Assembly: GCA_031472005.1 (NCBI GenBank)
Contig: PZJY01000004.1
Location: 1,524,556-1,588,555 of the forward strand
Source: Tetracladium setigerum
Taxonomy: Eukaryota; Ascomycota; Leotiomycetes; Helotiales
Reading direction: 5' to 3'
Length of the DNA: 64,000 nt
Under the pieces are notes generated by a model. The model did no database searches and was not told where the DNA came from. It saw nothing but the letters and a program-made list of their open reading frames with translations. This document shows positions 47,920 to 61,900 of this stretch, piece after piece. Position 1 is the stretch's first letter. The number at the start of each line of letters is the position of its first letter. The translations under genes were made by a program, and so were the position numbers.

Positions 47920-50900
47920 AGGTTGCGAAGGTGGCAAATGGAGATATCCTCTGTCGCTTCAAGGTGCACCTCGCTGTGGACTCTAAGGAACACGGCCTTT
48001 TTAAAGGTGATTATGAAGCGCAAGAAGACACCGGAAAAGGTAGGGTAGTATAGGAAGTGCGATCGTTTCTGGTCGATGGAATGTGGAAAGTCTGTAATTG
48101 AGGAAATGTATGTGTCGCGGGGCGATATTGGAGTGGATTTTGGGAAGGAGGTTTGCGAGAGAACGCTTTTGCTTGCTGCTTGCGCGGATGAAAAGGGAAC
48201 TGGTTTGTATTTGGAGGAAGATTTCTTCCCTTATATGAGTTTTCCTGTGGATTCGGAGACGTTATGGAGTCAGGATGATGGATAGCACAAGTGACGACGA
48301 TGCTTCGAAGACATAGAGTGCATTTGTGCGGACGCGATTGTGTAGCCAATCAGGTCACTGTATTTGCACACTCGGCCTACCTGAAATGCCTCATTCGAAG
48401 TCCTTATGACCACCGACTTTATTCAAAGTTCGTCGCGCATCTGTTCAATCTTGTGCTTCAAGTCTGGAAAAATGCGAGCAATATGAGGCCGCCTCCGTAT
48501 ACTGGTTGATGGGTGGTCGCCATGTGTGCGCGTGTCGCGATCGCGCTCTAGTCATTGCGTCAAGCGGTGTGGCACTCCACCATTCGGTACAGTACCTCGA
48601 ACAATACGTGCTGGTTGCGCATATTCAGGTACCGTGCCTGGGATTTTGATATATCTTTTAAGCGAAGTAGGTAGGAAAACAACGAAGAGTTGAAAGTTAG
48701 TCCTATTATTAGTCAAGATAGATTGATTCCGATGGTCTGCTGTTAAGGTAAGTGTTCTTAGTCAGCATTGGGAGCTGGCCAAAAGTCAATACAAGTGTAT
48801 GAACACACATACACAGCAAACGTCGATAAATTGACCGGTCCTTCAATCCAAGATAACAGACATTGCGTAGGTGGAGAGTCATTAAGGCGAAACTTCTGGT
48901 GGTAAAGAAGTAAAGTAATCTTGATGTTGCTTTGAATCATGGCAAACCATGTTCTCCCTCCTAGCCATATCTACCTTACCCACATTGCAGGAACAGGAAC
49001 AGGAATAGGAGAACATTGGCTAACTATTACTTAATAAAAGGTACCTTCAATTTAATAGATATTATTTCCTTGCTCTTCTCCTTTAATTCCTCTCGTCTTA
49101 TCCAACATTACTCAATATGTCAACTTCAACCTCTCCCTAGCCACATCGAAAAGACTCCTTAGATCATGCGATGATATGAACAGCTCTTTTTCATTTAGAA
49201 CGATTGAAAAGCCTTGCTTCGGAGTAGAGGTCTCCGCTGGGTTGAAACAGAGAACCCGGTTATAAATTACCAAGTAAGTTGCGCTGTTGGTTGCGATTTG
49301 CTTGCAGAAAAGAATGGCCACTTCAAACGCATTGGAATACGAGTACATCTGATAACGGTACATAATCGAGCTGGAGAATCAAAATTAGTTCTGATCTATC
49401 ATTATAAGAACCATACTGAATTCATCCAACCACTTCCCCATTGGCTTGAATTGCGAACTGAATACTGTAGAATACGCACTAGTCTTGTCAAGACGTTGTG
49501 TTCCCTTCCTTAAGATGGGACCTAGATCAAGTAATACGACGAGTTTCCCAATCTCAATACTTATCGAATTTATTCCTTGCTTGCCTGATCATATTTCGTC
49601 TTTGGGCGCTTGTATTTTTGTTCTTTTGAGGAGGAAGGTCTCACTAGTTCTAAATACAATAACCGGGTGTAAAGCACGTGACCGGCCATTACGAGACCGC
49701 AAAGCGAAATGGTGCTATCTTCAGGATTGCTCAATGACCTTCTCGAGCACGTATATGAAGGGCTAGCATGCATTTGAAACTTGAAAGGGGCATTGTATTA
49801 CGTCTTTTGTATCCTTACCAACAAATGGGCCTGAGCAAATCTTTGAAGGCTGATTGCCACCACGGTAGCTGAAGGGAGCAACTTGCCGTGGGAGTCATTT
49901 GAGTCTTGATACTACCAGGTCTTATCTAGGCAGGATTCACTGTCAGTATTGTACATGAACAAAAGTACATTGAGAGTAGATCTGACAGAAGCGCCAGCCC
50001 ATCAGACAAGGCCAGGGACCAATCAAGGCCTCGCTTAGCTTCCAGCTTCAATCCGAAGAAGTGATTTATATGGAACCTGATCCTCTTTTCGGCGTCTCGT
50101 CTGCACAATGTGACGGGCTGGTATCTGCAGTTTTGGCGGTTTGGTGTGGCACATCCTCATGCACATGTACCAAAAGACCGGTACTTTTGTGTGACAACGA
50201 TAATCCAACGGTAACGGTCTCTCTCTCTCTGACAAGGGGATCACATGTTGATTTGATAGAGTGGGATTGTCCTGGTCTGTACCATACCTCTTGGAGAAGA
50301 ACGGATGATCCCCGGTTGGGCTTGTCTGGCCTTTGCAGGACTGCCACTCCGTACTGGACTGCTGTTTGGGAGGACTCCCTCCATCTTGCGTGTTTGTTAG
50401 GTATTCACACCCTGCTCGGTCGGCAAGGCAGGGCAACTCGTTGAGTTGAGAGGCTGCACTACCGACGGGGTGACGGGAGGCGGGAGAGGAGGTTGAGAAG
50501 AAGAAGAAGGTTGCCGATCAGTACTGTATCGCCGTGGGTTGTGTTATCGCTCTTGCTATCATCTCCTCTTCGATGCACACATACAGATGTAGAAAGATAT
50601 AGAAATGCATCTACATACATAGTATCTGCTGTAAGGTTGTCGATCGATCGGAATCCGTATTTCCTTTCCTTATCAGAGTCGCCAAGGCTTCCTTAGTCAG
50701 TCGGCAGTAGTTGCTCGCTTGCACCTTCACTCCCCCTTCCGTTCCCTTGCAAGCCCAAGCCCAAGCTTCCCCCCGGCTTGACTCTGACGCTTCTACTCCA
50801 GATCATCGTTGACTCGATTTTGTATACTCCGACATCGAACTCTCTTTCATCCGATTTTATCTACGGCCTGACCAAAGTCCATCCATCTCCCCTTTCTTCT

Positions 50901-51622
50901 TCTTCTTCTTCTTCTTTTACTCTCACCACAACTACTATCTGAACTCCTCCTCCTCCACACTCCCTCCACTCCCTTGGCGACGAAGCTGCGCGCTCTGCAA
51001 CATACAAAGCGGCGAATCACAATCACGAGGCTCTGCTGCATGACTCTGCAAGACTGACTGCTGCTCATCCATTGTCGCCGACAGGGTATGTACCGCTCTC
51101 GGTGATCCCAAACAAACAAACAATTGCGCGGTGATTGATCTGGATCGTTCAGGATCGTTCGCAGTGCAAACAAAAGCACAGCAGCCAGCAGCAAGAGGCG
51201 AGAAGCAGCCTGGCCGAATCCTTCTCATATACTCCGGACACAGACCGACCTTTTGGGGTCCTCAAACCCGTCATGTACTGTGCCTGAGCCATCTAGGCCT
51301 CAGCACCCACCTTCAGTTGCCTAGGTATCTTTCTTCAGAGATCCCTTCCTACTCGACCACCACTCGTTCCGAGCAGCACAATCGTTTCCATTCGCCTGAT
51401 TCTCCAGAATTCTCCCTGCAACCCTCGATAGATTCCCAAGATAAGATCCGATATGGAAGCTCAAATACACGACTCTGGTTCTGCTTCATTCAACATATAG
51501 CAACACGAGCACAGCCATCAAGCTCCCAACCTGGATGGTAGTTGTCAAGGTTAGCATCGCTACACCCACTCGCCATATCGAAGGCAACCCCGATTTCCCA
51601 GAACCTCAGCACATTCAACAAA
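47920..51622. other. large divergent spacer upstream of the IBTK-like gene and ATG13
   Basis: About 3.7 kb. Open frames near 48076, 49214 and 50061 have no domain, start context or composition to support them. From about 50700 the plus strand is C/T-rich, with a CTT run at 50895-50917, and is probably ATG13 leader and promoter. No RNA gene seen. Confidence 0.5.
50895..50917. repeat. CTT trinucleotide run
   Basis: About seven CTT units in the pyrimidine-rich stretch upstream of ATG13. Confidence 0.85.
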
Positions 51623-54600
51623 ATGCATCAGCATCCTCGTCCGCCACCGGTGACGGCTTCTCCAGCCTCATCCCCTCGAACGAACCCTACACGAACGAAC
51701 AATCCCAGAGAAGAAAGCTCGAATACAAGGAATACATCAATATCAGATATGGGAGGAAACAATGAGACAGACGATGGGAGTGGAGACAGCGGTGTCATGA
51801 CTGGGCCCAGCAAAGACTCGGTGAAGAAGTTGGATCAGATTATACAGGTAGGATAGCATATACAACCCAAGCTTTTCCCTCAAGTATCTGCAGAGGAAGC
51901 TAATCATTTTCAAATAGAATTTCCACACGAAAGCTGCTATCGTCATACTACAGTCAAGAGTTTCCCTGCCCGTGGTCATCACCAAAGAAGGATCCAAAAA
52001 AGTCAATAAATGGGTAATACTTCCCCAAAATCTGCACCATTGAATCTTCTCTAACGTGAATCTGCAAATTAGTTTTCAATCGAAACCGACGATACAAATG
52101 CCTTCCGAGACGAGCTGTCGGTGTGGCGGACGTGTGGCGGCTTTCAAAACAGACCTCCTCCTTTGATCATCGAAACCTACATTGATACGACAAGTTTGAC
52201 GAACAGTCAAAGCCTGGTTATTGTGGATGACCAGGGAAAACGCTGGGATGTTATAGAAGCATTGAATGGTTCTACCGGATCAAGCGATGGCACACGATCA
52301 CGCAAACGAAACCACGAAGTCGTTCTGGAACGTTGGAAGATAGAGTTGAAAGATGGACCAAGCGAACGGCCCAACGATTTTGCATCCACCTTACCGACGG
52401 TCTACAAAAAGTGCATTGTCTTTTTCCGATCGTTGTACTCAACTGCCAAGTTCGTACCAACATGGCGATTCGTGAAATCGCTGGCCAAAAGTAGTTCATC
52501 GGGTTCCACTCTCAAGGTCAAATGTCGTGTGCTTGTGGGCGACACGCAGCCTAATAAGTTTGATCCTTTGACACATCCACTCTACGAGAGCAGCGGTCCA
52601 GTTGCGACGGATTATTTTCTTGGAACCACAGAAACTCCTGCTGGACAATTTTCAGCCGAGCTCTCCTACAGAAACGACTGCAACTTTCGAATCGATGATT
52701 CAGAGTCCATTTTGAGCTCGAGATTCATGGGTGCTGATGAGCAATTCTTCCAGCCGTCCCTAGGGGGGTCTAAAGCCGAAGGCCGTCTCCGATCGTCAAA
52801 GGCAGTTGAAGTTGGATCATTACCTGCACATCGACATAGGACCGAAGAACAGGAACCCATACAGGCCTATGGAAGTCTGTCTACCTTTCATGGCAATGCA
52901 CCGCCACATGGATCAAGTCCAATTTCTGCCCTCAGAGCTGCAAAGACGATGGGATCTGATACTAGCTCGCCTCCAGTCAGTACTTCACCCAGAGCACGGA
53001 CAATGTATGCTTCCAGGGGATCTTTGAGGTCATTAGAAGGAGTTGGTAGAAGAACTTCTGTGTCTTTCCAACCGTTCAAGGCCGGATCTTTATCATCCTC
53101 GCCCGGTCGGGCCACCCATTAACACACGGAGACATGATTGTACCTCAGTCTCCCCAATCACTTCCTCGAACTTCTGGCATTAGTGCTCTCACTCAGGCCA
53201 GAAATCGATCATCTCTTCAAGCTGGGATGCCTGCGTCGTTAAGGGGAATTCCGATTCCTGCTGAGAACAATGTGACTTCCTCCACTTCGAGTTCTCCGAA
53301 GCCGGCTCCAATTAGCAGGTACAGCAGTAGCTTCACGCATCGACGTGGAAGGTCTTCATTTGGTGGTGCCAGCAGGATCATTGATGATGACCAAAATAGC
53401 AGCGGGAAACAGAGCATGTCCTCCTCTGTCCAGCCAGGATCGGGCATTCTCGCTGAAACCGGGCCAGGGGCGAGCTCAGGCTCCCTGCAGACAGATGATG
53501 ATAACATTTCAGAATTCTTGAAGTTGCTGGATAGCAAGAAGACGTTGCAGAGTTTCCAGCCGTCAGGTGATGCCTCAACGAAGAGGACCAGTGCTCAGCT
53601 CTCGAAGTTCCAGTCCATGAAAGAGTCGAACAATGCATTGACGGAATCTATGTCATCATCCACACTCTTGTATCGATCCCCAAGTTCGTCAAGCCGGCTT
53701 TCTGGGGTACCACAGATGGTTGCCGCCACCTCCATGTCTGCATCCTCTTCGCCAGGGAAGCCGATCTCGCCGCACACACCGCACACGCCGGCGATTCCTT
53801 CCCGCTTAAGTGCAAACTCGGTGGCCGAATACGAGCCTCGTAGGTCAAATAACCGGCCAAGGTTATCCTCAGAAACCCAACTGGAAGATGTGGCAGATGA
53901 TGATGATCAAACAGATCAACTTCGCACCAACGCTATCAACATACCAACGTCACCGAGACCATATTATCCACATGCCAGAAGGTCGAGTTCTGTTGCTCAA
54001 CAGCACAGAGCAATTGCCGGGGACGATGACTTAGGGGAATTGCCATTTGGTATTCACCGAAGTATCAGCTTAGGAGCTGACGATCGAGAGCCACTGAGTT
54101 TGAGCCAACTGCGTGGAATTGGCCAAACCTCCGGCAATGCTGCAACAGCATCTTCTCCATCCCCATCGCGACTCTTGCAACCTGCGCCTCATATCACCGA
54201 GTCTTCAGCCATGTCGCGTCAGACTTCTTCGTCACTCGACCCTCAGGAAACGGACCCTCCACAACCTCGCGGAGCATCTAGTGGTTCAACAAATTTCCCT
54301 TTCCGTCCCGAATGGGCAAGAACGGAGGGCGTGGTCTAACCCCCCACAGACCGGAGCCAACTCGAGCCTAATTGAGAGAGGCAGTGGCAGCGTGACGAGC
54401 GAGCGAGGTGGCAGGTATAGCTTTACTAGAACCACTGGAACCTACGAAACCGATGATGAGCCACTGCTTTTCGACATGAGCGAAATTGGCCGAGACCAAT
54501 CAAGGAGAAGCCTTGAAGAATTAAGAGCAAACTCAGGTGGTGCTGCTGAACGAGGATACGATGCATCTCGAGTTGGTGACTCAACTTCAAGTAGCCGAAG

Positions 54601-54631
54601 AGGAAACAGTCGAAGAGGCTGGAGAGAATAA
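51623..54631 (+). CDS. ATG13: autophagy protein Atg13
   Basis: Exons 51623-51847, 51918-52013 and 52073-54631; about 960 aa if three missing bases are counted. The start MHQHPRPPP and the HORMA domain (about residues 65-300) are typical: KKLDQIIQNFHTKAA, SRVSLPVV, WRTCGGFQNRPPPLIIETYI, VVLERWKIEL, LPTVYKKCIVFFRSLY. Atg13 is the regulatory subunit of the Atg1 kinase complex at the phagophore assembly site and is controlled by TORC1 phosphorylation. The long Ser-rich C-terminal region includes the DDDNISEFLKLLDSKK motif, where Atg17/Atg1-binding motifs lie in homologues. The conserved C-terminal ERGGRYSFTRTTGTYE and PLLFDMSEIGRDQSRRSLEE are present. The frame breaks at 53109-53117 (GGG/CCC), 54327-54329 (GGG) and 54340-54345 (CCCCCC). 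One extra base at each keeps the homologous reading. Confidence 0.92.
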
Positions 54632-56812
54632 GAATGAGAAGAACGAAGGAAATTTTCGCAATATCTCAGGATGGAAATCCCCGAGACAAGAGATTCTCAC
54701 TGAAGAGAGAAAAAAATACGTTGTCATAGAAAAGCGCTTATATGCTATCTATCCGGGGTTTTGTTGTTATCATAAACACAGGGTCGTTCGTTGTAGAAGA
54801 AGGAAGCGATACCCATATTGATATCGTTTTTTTTTTTTTTTTGCTGGCCAAAGTTACTTACTCATTCATCAGAAAGAGAGTCCTACTAAGGTTGGACATC
54901 TGAATTTTTTGGGCAGGGGTTGGAGAGGAAGGCGTCTTTTTCATGTCTTTTATCTCAATTCCTTTTTTTTTCTTTTTTATAGCCTTCATTGTAAGTTGCA
55001 CTTTGATGCATAGGGGAGCGGTTATCTTATTAAATTGAACGGAAACTGGAATGAAATGGAAATGGAATTGGATGGGATGGTTCGGGCTGGGGGCTTTGAT
55101 ACCTTGGCACCTTGGAGTCTTCAAGAGAGAGCAAGGGGAAGGGGAGAGAAAGAGAGAGGTGTATGGAAAGGTGGATAAAGTACCTAGCTAGGTACCTAGG
55201 CAGGCGGATTGCTCAAAATGAAAAAAAAAATACATGAAAACATTTTACAAACTTGAACGGGATTTTGTGTTGTGGTCCAACTTGTAGAAAGAGAGGGTTG
55301 GAAATTGGTAAGTTGGTAAGTTTGTTTGTTAGTATGGACCGTACTGTACTGCTCAATGATTGTTTGATTTATAGACGAGGTAGAAAAAAAGCTTCTGTTC
55401 CGTACGCGATTAATTTGGATTTATATTGTGTGAAGAGCTGTTTGTTGTATTTTTGACTCTTTCCCACCTACCTTGAATGTCTAGTCACCTCCTTCCAAAA
55501 GACGAGCGGACCGTTCCCTTTAATCTTGGTCTTTTAAGGCCTAATTTTGTCTGGAAATCTTGCTTGAATATATTAAGAAGTATTCCGTGCGTCGCGAGTA
55601 GTAGCGTGATAATTCAGACTAGTTCAAGGATGTCGACAACAGTGTTGAGGGGGACTAGCATAGATCGTCCGAAGTTGAAGCAATCTTTCCTGTCAGGACA
55701 TTTTGTTCCGTTTTTTCTGATCAGATGCAAGGTTATGGTTAATAGCGACAAATATATATTCAATTTTATCGCGTTTCACTTTACAATTTGTACTTGTTGG
55801 TTACTGTAGAAGAAAATAAATAAGTGATCGAGAGTGAAATGACTATTGATCACTTAACTCTTCGATGCTCCCTGTCATCTTTCTTGTGTATCTATAGGAA
55901 AAGCAAAGATGAGGCCAAGGATGTATGTCCATTGATTTTAGTAGTGCGGAATGAGCTATAAAGGCAGTAATTAATAGAAAAACTTGCAATATCCTAGATT
56001 ATAAATAAGATTTACTCTTCCATAGATATCGATGTCAACACTTAGTTCGAAATGCGTATCGGATCCGCAGATGAGATGGAGGTCGACGCCGCAGAGGAGA
56101 CACATGCAGACGACGCAAAGGACGGACTATCGTTGTTGAAGGCTTGACTTTTGCAACCTTTGCAGGTTCGAGGGTGTAATAATTGCCAGTTTAGGGATAT
56201 CAATTGCGTTGTGGGTTACATTTGATCACTCCTATTAAATGACGCTAGAATAGATACGACAGTACTAAAAACCTGACAGTGAAAGAAGTAATTAAAAATT
56301 TGCTTGTAGTTTTTTTAGTGCACGACGTGTTTCGATGAAACTGCTGAAGGTGACGGGGCACGAGAGACTGATGTTACCTTCGCATGTTGATGATCTAGTG
56401 CAATGTGCACTCCCCCCAAAAAACCCAGTAGATGTAGAAGGTGCTCCAGAAAAGCCCGAGCTGGTGGTTTGGGCGCCGTCCAAACTCGCCATCGTGATAT
56501 TGTGTTTCCGAGAGTCGAGGTTAGCAATCAACAGACGCTTGTTGTCGTACGCCTTATCACAGAGATAAAAGCTTTTCTTCGCTTTCAGGCCGGGTTTGTA
56601 TTTCGTGTTTTTCTTTTGACTTTGTTGAGACGGCTGCGTCGTCCTCGATTGTTTTTTTTTGGATCTCGTCAGAAGAGTCAAGGTGATGGTGCATGAGAGA
56701 GAGAAAGACAGAGATGAAAGCTCTCAAAGACAGAAGAAGAAGAACAACAGATAGTCAATGGTCAAAAGTGAAGTTCAAGTCAGCATGTATATTTCCAATT
56801 GAGCCGACAAGT
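54632..56812. other. AT-rich convergent spacer
   Basis: 3' flanks of ATG13 and of the transhydrogenase gene with T-runs near 54828 and 54963 and a nested palindrome at 55181-55200. A 31-codon acidic frame at 56052 (MRIGSADEMEVDAAEE) and a 129-codon minus frame at 56292 look like chance or relics. No gene is called. Confidence 0.5.
55181..55200. repeat. nested palindrome TACCTAGCTAGGTACCTAGG
   Basis: Two overlapping perfect palindromes (TACCTAGCTAGGTA and CCTAGGTACCTAGG-like) within 20 bp in spacer DNA; the word TAGGTA recurs widely in this window's spacers. Confidence 0.7.
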
Positions 56813-58471
56813 CTAATGCTCCATGGCATCTTCAAACAGAGCTCTCAACTGCTCTCTTTCCTCATTCACCTCCTCTGCTAAACCTGGCGCCAACATCAAC
56901 ACCCGTTTTTGAGGAATAGTTCCTTCCACCAAATCATCAAGATGATCCTTTGTGAATCCAAGCTCCTTGAGACCCTTCGGTTGGTCTCCTAGATCAGCGA
57001 GGAATTTCTTCAGTGCTTCTCCCAGAACTTCACCTGCGCTTTCTTTTTTGACGTTAGAGATATCGACACCGAATGCTTCTGCGGCTTGGAGGTGACGCTC
57101 TGGGTTCGAGGGACCAGTAAATCGGAAGACGGCTGGAGCAGAGACTGCGACGGAGACTCCATGAGGGATAATTGGGCCGTCGACTTCATAGCCGGAGTGC
57201 TTGTAGCCTGGATTTTGCCCTGATATTGGGTATGACATTCCTTTCCTCAAAAGTTAGAATTGATTGAATATGTTTGTTTGACAGGGTACGCACCATGGCA
57301 CAAATGCACACCGGCATTTCCAAAACCAACACCAGCAAGGGTTGCGGCTAGCAGCATCTGACTCTGGGCCTCATGGTCTTCAGGATCCTTCACTGCTCTT
57401 GGAAGATATTTCACAGTGCTTCTCAGAGCCTGCAAGGAGAAAATATCACTGATTGGATTAGCGCCTTGATAGGCAGGACGAAGAATTGGATTTGCTGGTC
57501 GTGGCGTTCTCTCAAAATATGGGATCGCGGTCCAACTCTCAAGACTGTGACACAGTACATCAAGTCCGGAGCTGGCGTGGACAGTGGAAGGCATTGTTCG
57601 AGTGTTCAATGGATCGCATATTCCAAGAGTGGGTTTGAGGTTACGGTGTGCAATACCTGTCTTTGCTCTCTTGGAAACAAGATCGAAAATGGCTGTCCCA
57701 GTCGTTTCAGACCCTGTACCAGCAGTAGTTGGAACCGCAATGAGAGGTTTCAATGGCTTGTCGATTGGAAGACCTTTGCCTAGTGGAGCATTTACGAAGT
57801 CGAGAAACTCTGCGTTTGGGTAGCATGTATACAGATTCATGAGTTTCGCAGTATCAATGACGGAGCCACCACCCACCGCCAAAAAGGCGTCCGGCTGGTA
57901 TGGTTTGGCAAATTCGATTGCTTCTTTAATTCTATTTCAATGTGTCAGCATTGGTCTCCTTGGCATTGAAGAATAAAATACGTACGAGCTGTCCTTTGGT
58001 TCAACCCTACACCCCGAGAAGACCACAAACTCAATTCCCTCTTTTTCCAAACCCTCTCTGACCTGTTTCATAGCATTCAAATGCAATACCGTACTATCCG
58101 TTACGACACATACTCTCTTCGCACCCATGTTCTTGAAATCCATCCCCACTTCCTTTGTAACGCCAGGCCCGAAGCGAATTGACGACGCTGCCATCTCAAA
58201 CGCATATTCCTTTTGTCGTGTTACATCGACAGGTGTGGCATAATTGCGCTGCAGGTTTCGCTTGGTTTGGGAGACAAGACCAGAGGAGAGCTTGTGGTGG
58301 TGGTGATGTGCGGGGTTTCCGTGGCAAGGACAGCTTGGTGGATGGGTGTATGTAATTGTTCGAAGGAGATTGTTTGCTCGAGCTGCTCTCTGTGACGCGG
58401 TCAATTAAGTGTAGAATTGCGGGAGGGGGGTTCGAGCTTACCGAAGGAGCAATCCGTATTGCTGAAGCCAT
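56813..58471 (-). CDS. hydroxyacid-oxoacid transhydrogenase, mitochondrial (iron-containing alcohol dehydrogenase family)
   Basis: Exons 58471-58442, 58389-57986, 57931-57294 and 57240-56813 total exactly 500 codons (499 aa), the usual length for this family. The N-terminus (MASAIRIAPS, then Arg/His-rich, ending QRNYATPVDV) fits a mitochondrial targeting peptide. The core has the group III dehydrogenase motif AVGGGSVIDTAKLMNLY, PTTAGTGSETTGTAIF, SGLDVLCHSLESWTA and HLCHGMSYPISG, with the conserved Asp and His residues that hold the metal. The enzyme couples oxidation of gamma-hydroxybutyrate to reduction of 2-oxoglutarate in the mitochondrial matrix. The last intron keeps HLCHGMSYP only with an AAAG acceptor, the second AAG acceptor in this window. 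Substrate assignment rests on family resemblance. Confidence 0.92.
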
Positions 58472-58971
58472 AGCTGTTGATATACTGGTCCAAGAATGTC
58501 TGTGGCGGTCTGAGGATCAAATAGGTTGATTGTTTGATGAAGCGTCTGCGCAATAGATCTAATACTGCCAATTATATGTGAAAAGAAGGAAATCGTTTAA
58601 TTGATTTGCGGAATCTGGTAATCAAAGATCATTGAAGGTGATGATGTTTCTGGGAAGCTCTAATAGACTGACGTTCGCGTTGGTCCGAGAATGGGGAAGC
58701 CGCCGTGGGGAAGCGAGCCTCGGTTGTGACCCCTGTCAAGTCAAGGAAGCTGCACAGTCCTCAGATTGAGCAGTGCTGTGTCCTGGGGTGGGTGCAAGAT
58801 TACAGTACTTTTCGAGATACAAAGTTTACAAAGTTTATACAGCTATATATTTTTGATGTCCCGCCCTGATCTCATACCCCCGTGCACACAAAACTTGAAG
58901 GTAAAATGTGAATGATGACGCCCCCAATATTTCTTGAACTCGGGTAAGGTTTATCAGGTTACCTTATTGGA
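58472..58971. promoter_or_regulatory. 500-bp gap: transhydrogenase promoter and 3' flank of the next gene
   Basis: Both flanking genes are on the minus strand, so this interval holds the promoter and leader of the transhydrogenase gene and the 3' end of the larger gene upstream. No specific site is recognised. Confidence 0.45.
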
Positions 58972-61900
58972 TTATGGCAGAACCGCGTTTTCTTTGCCGA
59001 GCCTCCTCCCTCTTGCATGTCCTGATGTTCTCTTGTGGCGATGTCCATGGCCAATACCCCTTAATACCTTCTCGGCCTCCCATTTGTTGTGGGCCTCACG
59101 TCTCTCGTGGATGCTGCGATCATTATCTCGAGCCAAGGAATAATCGGCCTCCTGGTCGCGATTAATCAAGAAGATGTCAACTGGTTTGAAGCTTGGTTCT
59201 GGCTCATATATCAACTCGTGATGGTGGCCTGGCTGTGAAAACTTGTCCAATATTCCTGGAAACATCGACAAACTCCATGTTCCAATTAGCTGAGTACGGT
59301 TGAGAGGTCCCATGACCTTGATCTTTCCATTCTGCCCGAAATTGAGCTTGGTGCCAGTTTGTAACTTTCGTGTGTTCCAGTAGCATACTGTACTTCCATC
59401 CTCTTGCTGGTATTTCTGCTGGTAATGGAATCTGGACAATGATCCGAGTTCAAGATAAATGAGGTCTCTAAAATGCAGTGTGGACCACTTCTGCTAAACA
59501 ACCCGTTCTCAACCAATTTAGGGATTGGTGTTTCCAGGTTTTCACAACACCTCACGCGGTCATCGTCCATTTCCAAGCAGACATTGCTGAACACAGCCAT
59601 AGCGCAGCTGTCGTAGGTATCTTTCAGAAAGCCTGCCCATGAATGGGTTTTCTGAGTGAGTGTAATGAGGGACTCGGACCCGTCGTCTGACATCCAAAAA
59701 GCCCCCAACCCATTTTCAGAATATCCTGTGTCAGCGAGAACATCAAGACAGCAACTAATTGCATCTCCCATATTATCTCGCCACTTAATCTCTGATTCCC
59801 AGAGCCGTCCAAATGCAAAAGAATCTGAAGATCTCAGAGTGGCGACGAATGCTGCCTCGCAGTTGGGATCGACCCATGATATATTCAGGCCTTTGAGGTA
59901 GGCAAGCATAGTTGATGAACCGAGAATTGTTATCAGGCGCTGTCGACGAGCATTCCAGGTGCACATAGACACTTCAACTGCTAGTTTATGTTGAAGAATG
60001 AGAGGATTTCGTTTGTTTGGCTCGTTTTTCCATCTTTCAACGATAGTTTGTTTCAAGGTACGTTCTCGAATCTTGTAGTTTGCCTGCCCCCTAGAACAAC
60101 ACCACTATACCCGACTTGCGTCAAGACTGTTTTGGATTCCTTAACCCAATTCCTCTTAATGGTTCCAGAAAACTGAACACAATTGGTGTTTCTTAACTTC
60201 TCTCGTACTTTATTTGGGTTTTGATGACACAGATTGTTTTTCTCGAGATGAATTCTTGCGCCGATGAGAAGGATATCGTTGTTGGACAACGGGATATCAG
60301 ACGCATCTCGCATTATTTGCGGATCTTCAGATTGGCGATCGGGAATCCAGTGACACAGCCTTTCTCCAGTCCTGACCTCACACGCGACTTTTGGAAGCTC
60401 TTTCGCCAAAGCGTCTAAGATGGGAGTATGTGAAACTTGGCCAGGCTCTTCTTTCCAAGGAGTGACAACCCCATTCCCAACACAGTAGTGCAATATTTCT
60501 TCAGGGCAAGACACATTGCAACGGCTCCACATCGGACCCCAAACATCGGCAAAAGTCTCGGCGTCGGTCGACAGATACATTAGTTCTGTTTCTACTCCAG
60601 GTAGAATTTCCAATCGTGGCATGGAGATATTCTTAACTTCACAGACCCATGCCTTGTTGTGGCCCAAAAATTTGTCGAGGCAAAGAAATCTTCTTGACTG
60701 AAAGACAATTGAGGATTCTAACGGTTCCAGATTTGGCAGGGGAATGCAACCATGGAAAACCTTCGGTCTGCCCAGCCCCTCTGTCATATTGGTATGGGCG
60801 CCAACGTAAGAGAGGACCCCAAAGTCAAGGATATGGATAGCGTCTCTTAGAATCTGAGAAGGGCTCCACCCACTCCCTTTGTGTATGCCTAGAGACTCAA
60901 GTATGGATTTGCAACCAGCAAAAGCATGCGACTGTAGAATAATGCGAGAGCAATACTCTGAATCATATCTCCAGGCCCACAACAATCTATTCAAGCAAGA
61001 TTCAAACGCGTTTGCTAGTTCAAATATAACCTGACAGTTGACTGGACGAAGCCGTGCAACATTGTGTCTTGTGTCATCTGCAACCAGAATGCTGATGGTG
61101 CTGGAACAATAGCGAGCTGATTGCATGAGTTCTACGTTTTCCGCTACATTTTGAATAATGTTTCGACATTCGAGGAAGTGGAATGGGAGATAAGTCTCTT
61201 TCTGAGGTATTGCCATGCCGATTTCCTGGTGCAGTATTCGATCTGCCATGTACAACTGAGTATAAAAGGCTAAAACCCCATTTCTTGGAATAATCGGCCG
61301 ACGAATACTTGTCGCGGGAACATCTAGAGGAAGTCGAGTCCCAATCAAGTCGGGAGGATGGGCAACTTTCACGTGAGCATCCTAGAAAGGGGTCAGATAG
61401 GAAACACCGAGCCGATCGGGTGTATGCTTACCTCTCTAACACCACAGAATGAATTCGCAAAAATTTGATGTTCGAGTTCAAACAGCTTCCGAGCATATTT
61501 CGATGGATAGAGTAGTCGCTCTTCATCGAGATCTGTGGGTACTGCATTTCCAAGACCGGAATCATGGGTAGAATCAAAAGTCTTTGGTGACGTTTCAAAA
61601 AGGTCTTCCGTCCCGTATTCAGATACGCTGGACTCATCTTTTAGACTATAGTTCTCCTCCTTCTCCTCTGCCTCCTCCTCCCTCTCATCACCATCAACAC
61701 CATCAACACCATCATCATAATAGTCTCGTCTGTGATGATGACGATGGCGAGTACGTCTCCTCTTTTCATCTCTTCTCTCTCCATTTTGGTTCGAAGTCTC
61801 TGGCAACGGACTCTTCCTCTTCACTCGCCTCCCTGACCTCTCGTCCGCTTGTCTCACTTCCACCTCTACCCCAACACCACACCGTGATCTTCCTCGGCAT

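Noticed and set aside
56292..56681. 129-codon minus-strand frame and a 31-codon acidic frame at 56052
   Set aside because: Short, low information and in AT-rich convergent spacer; possibly relics, but nothing supports a gene.
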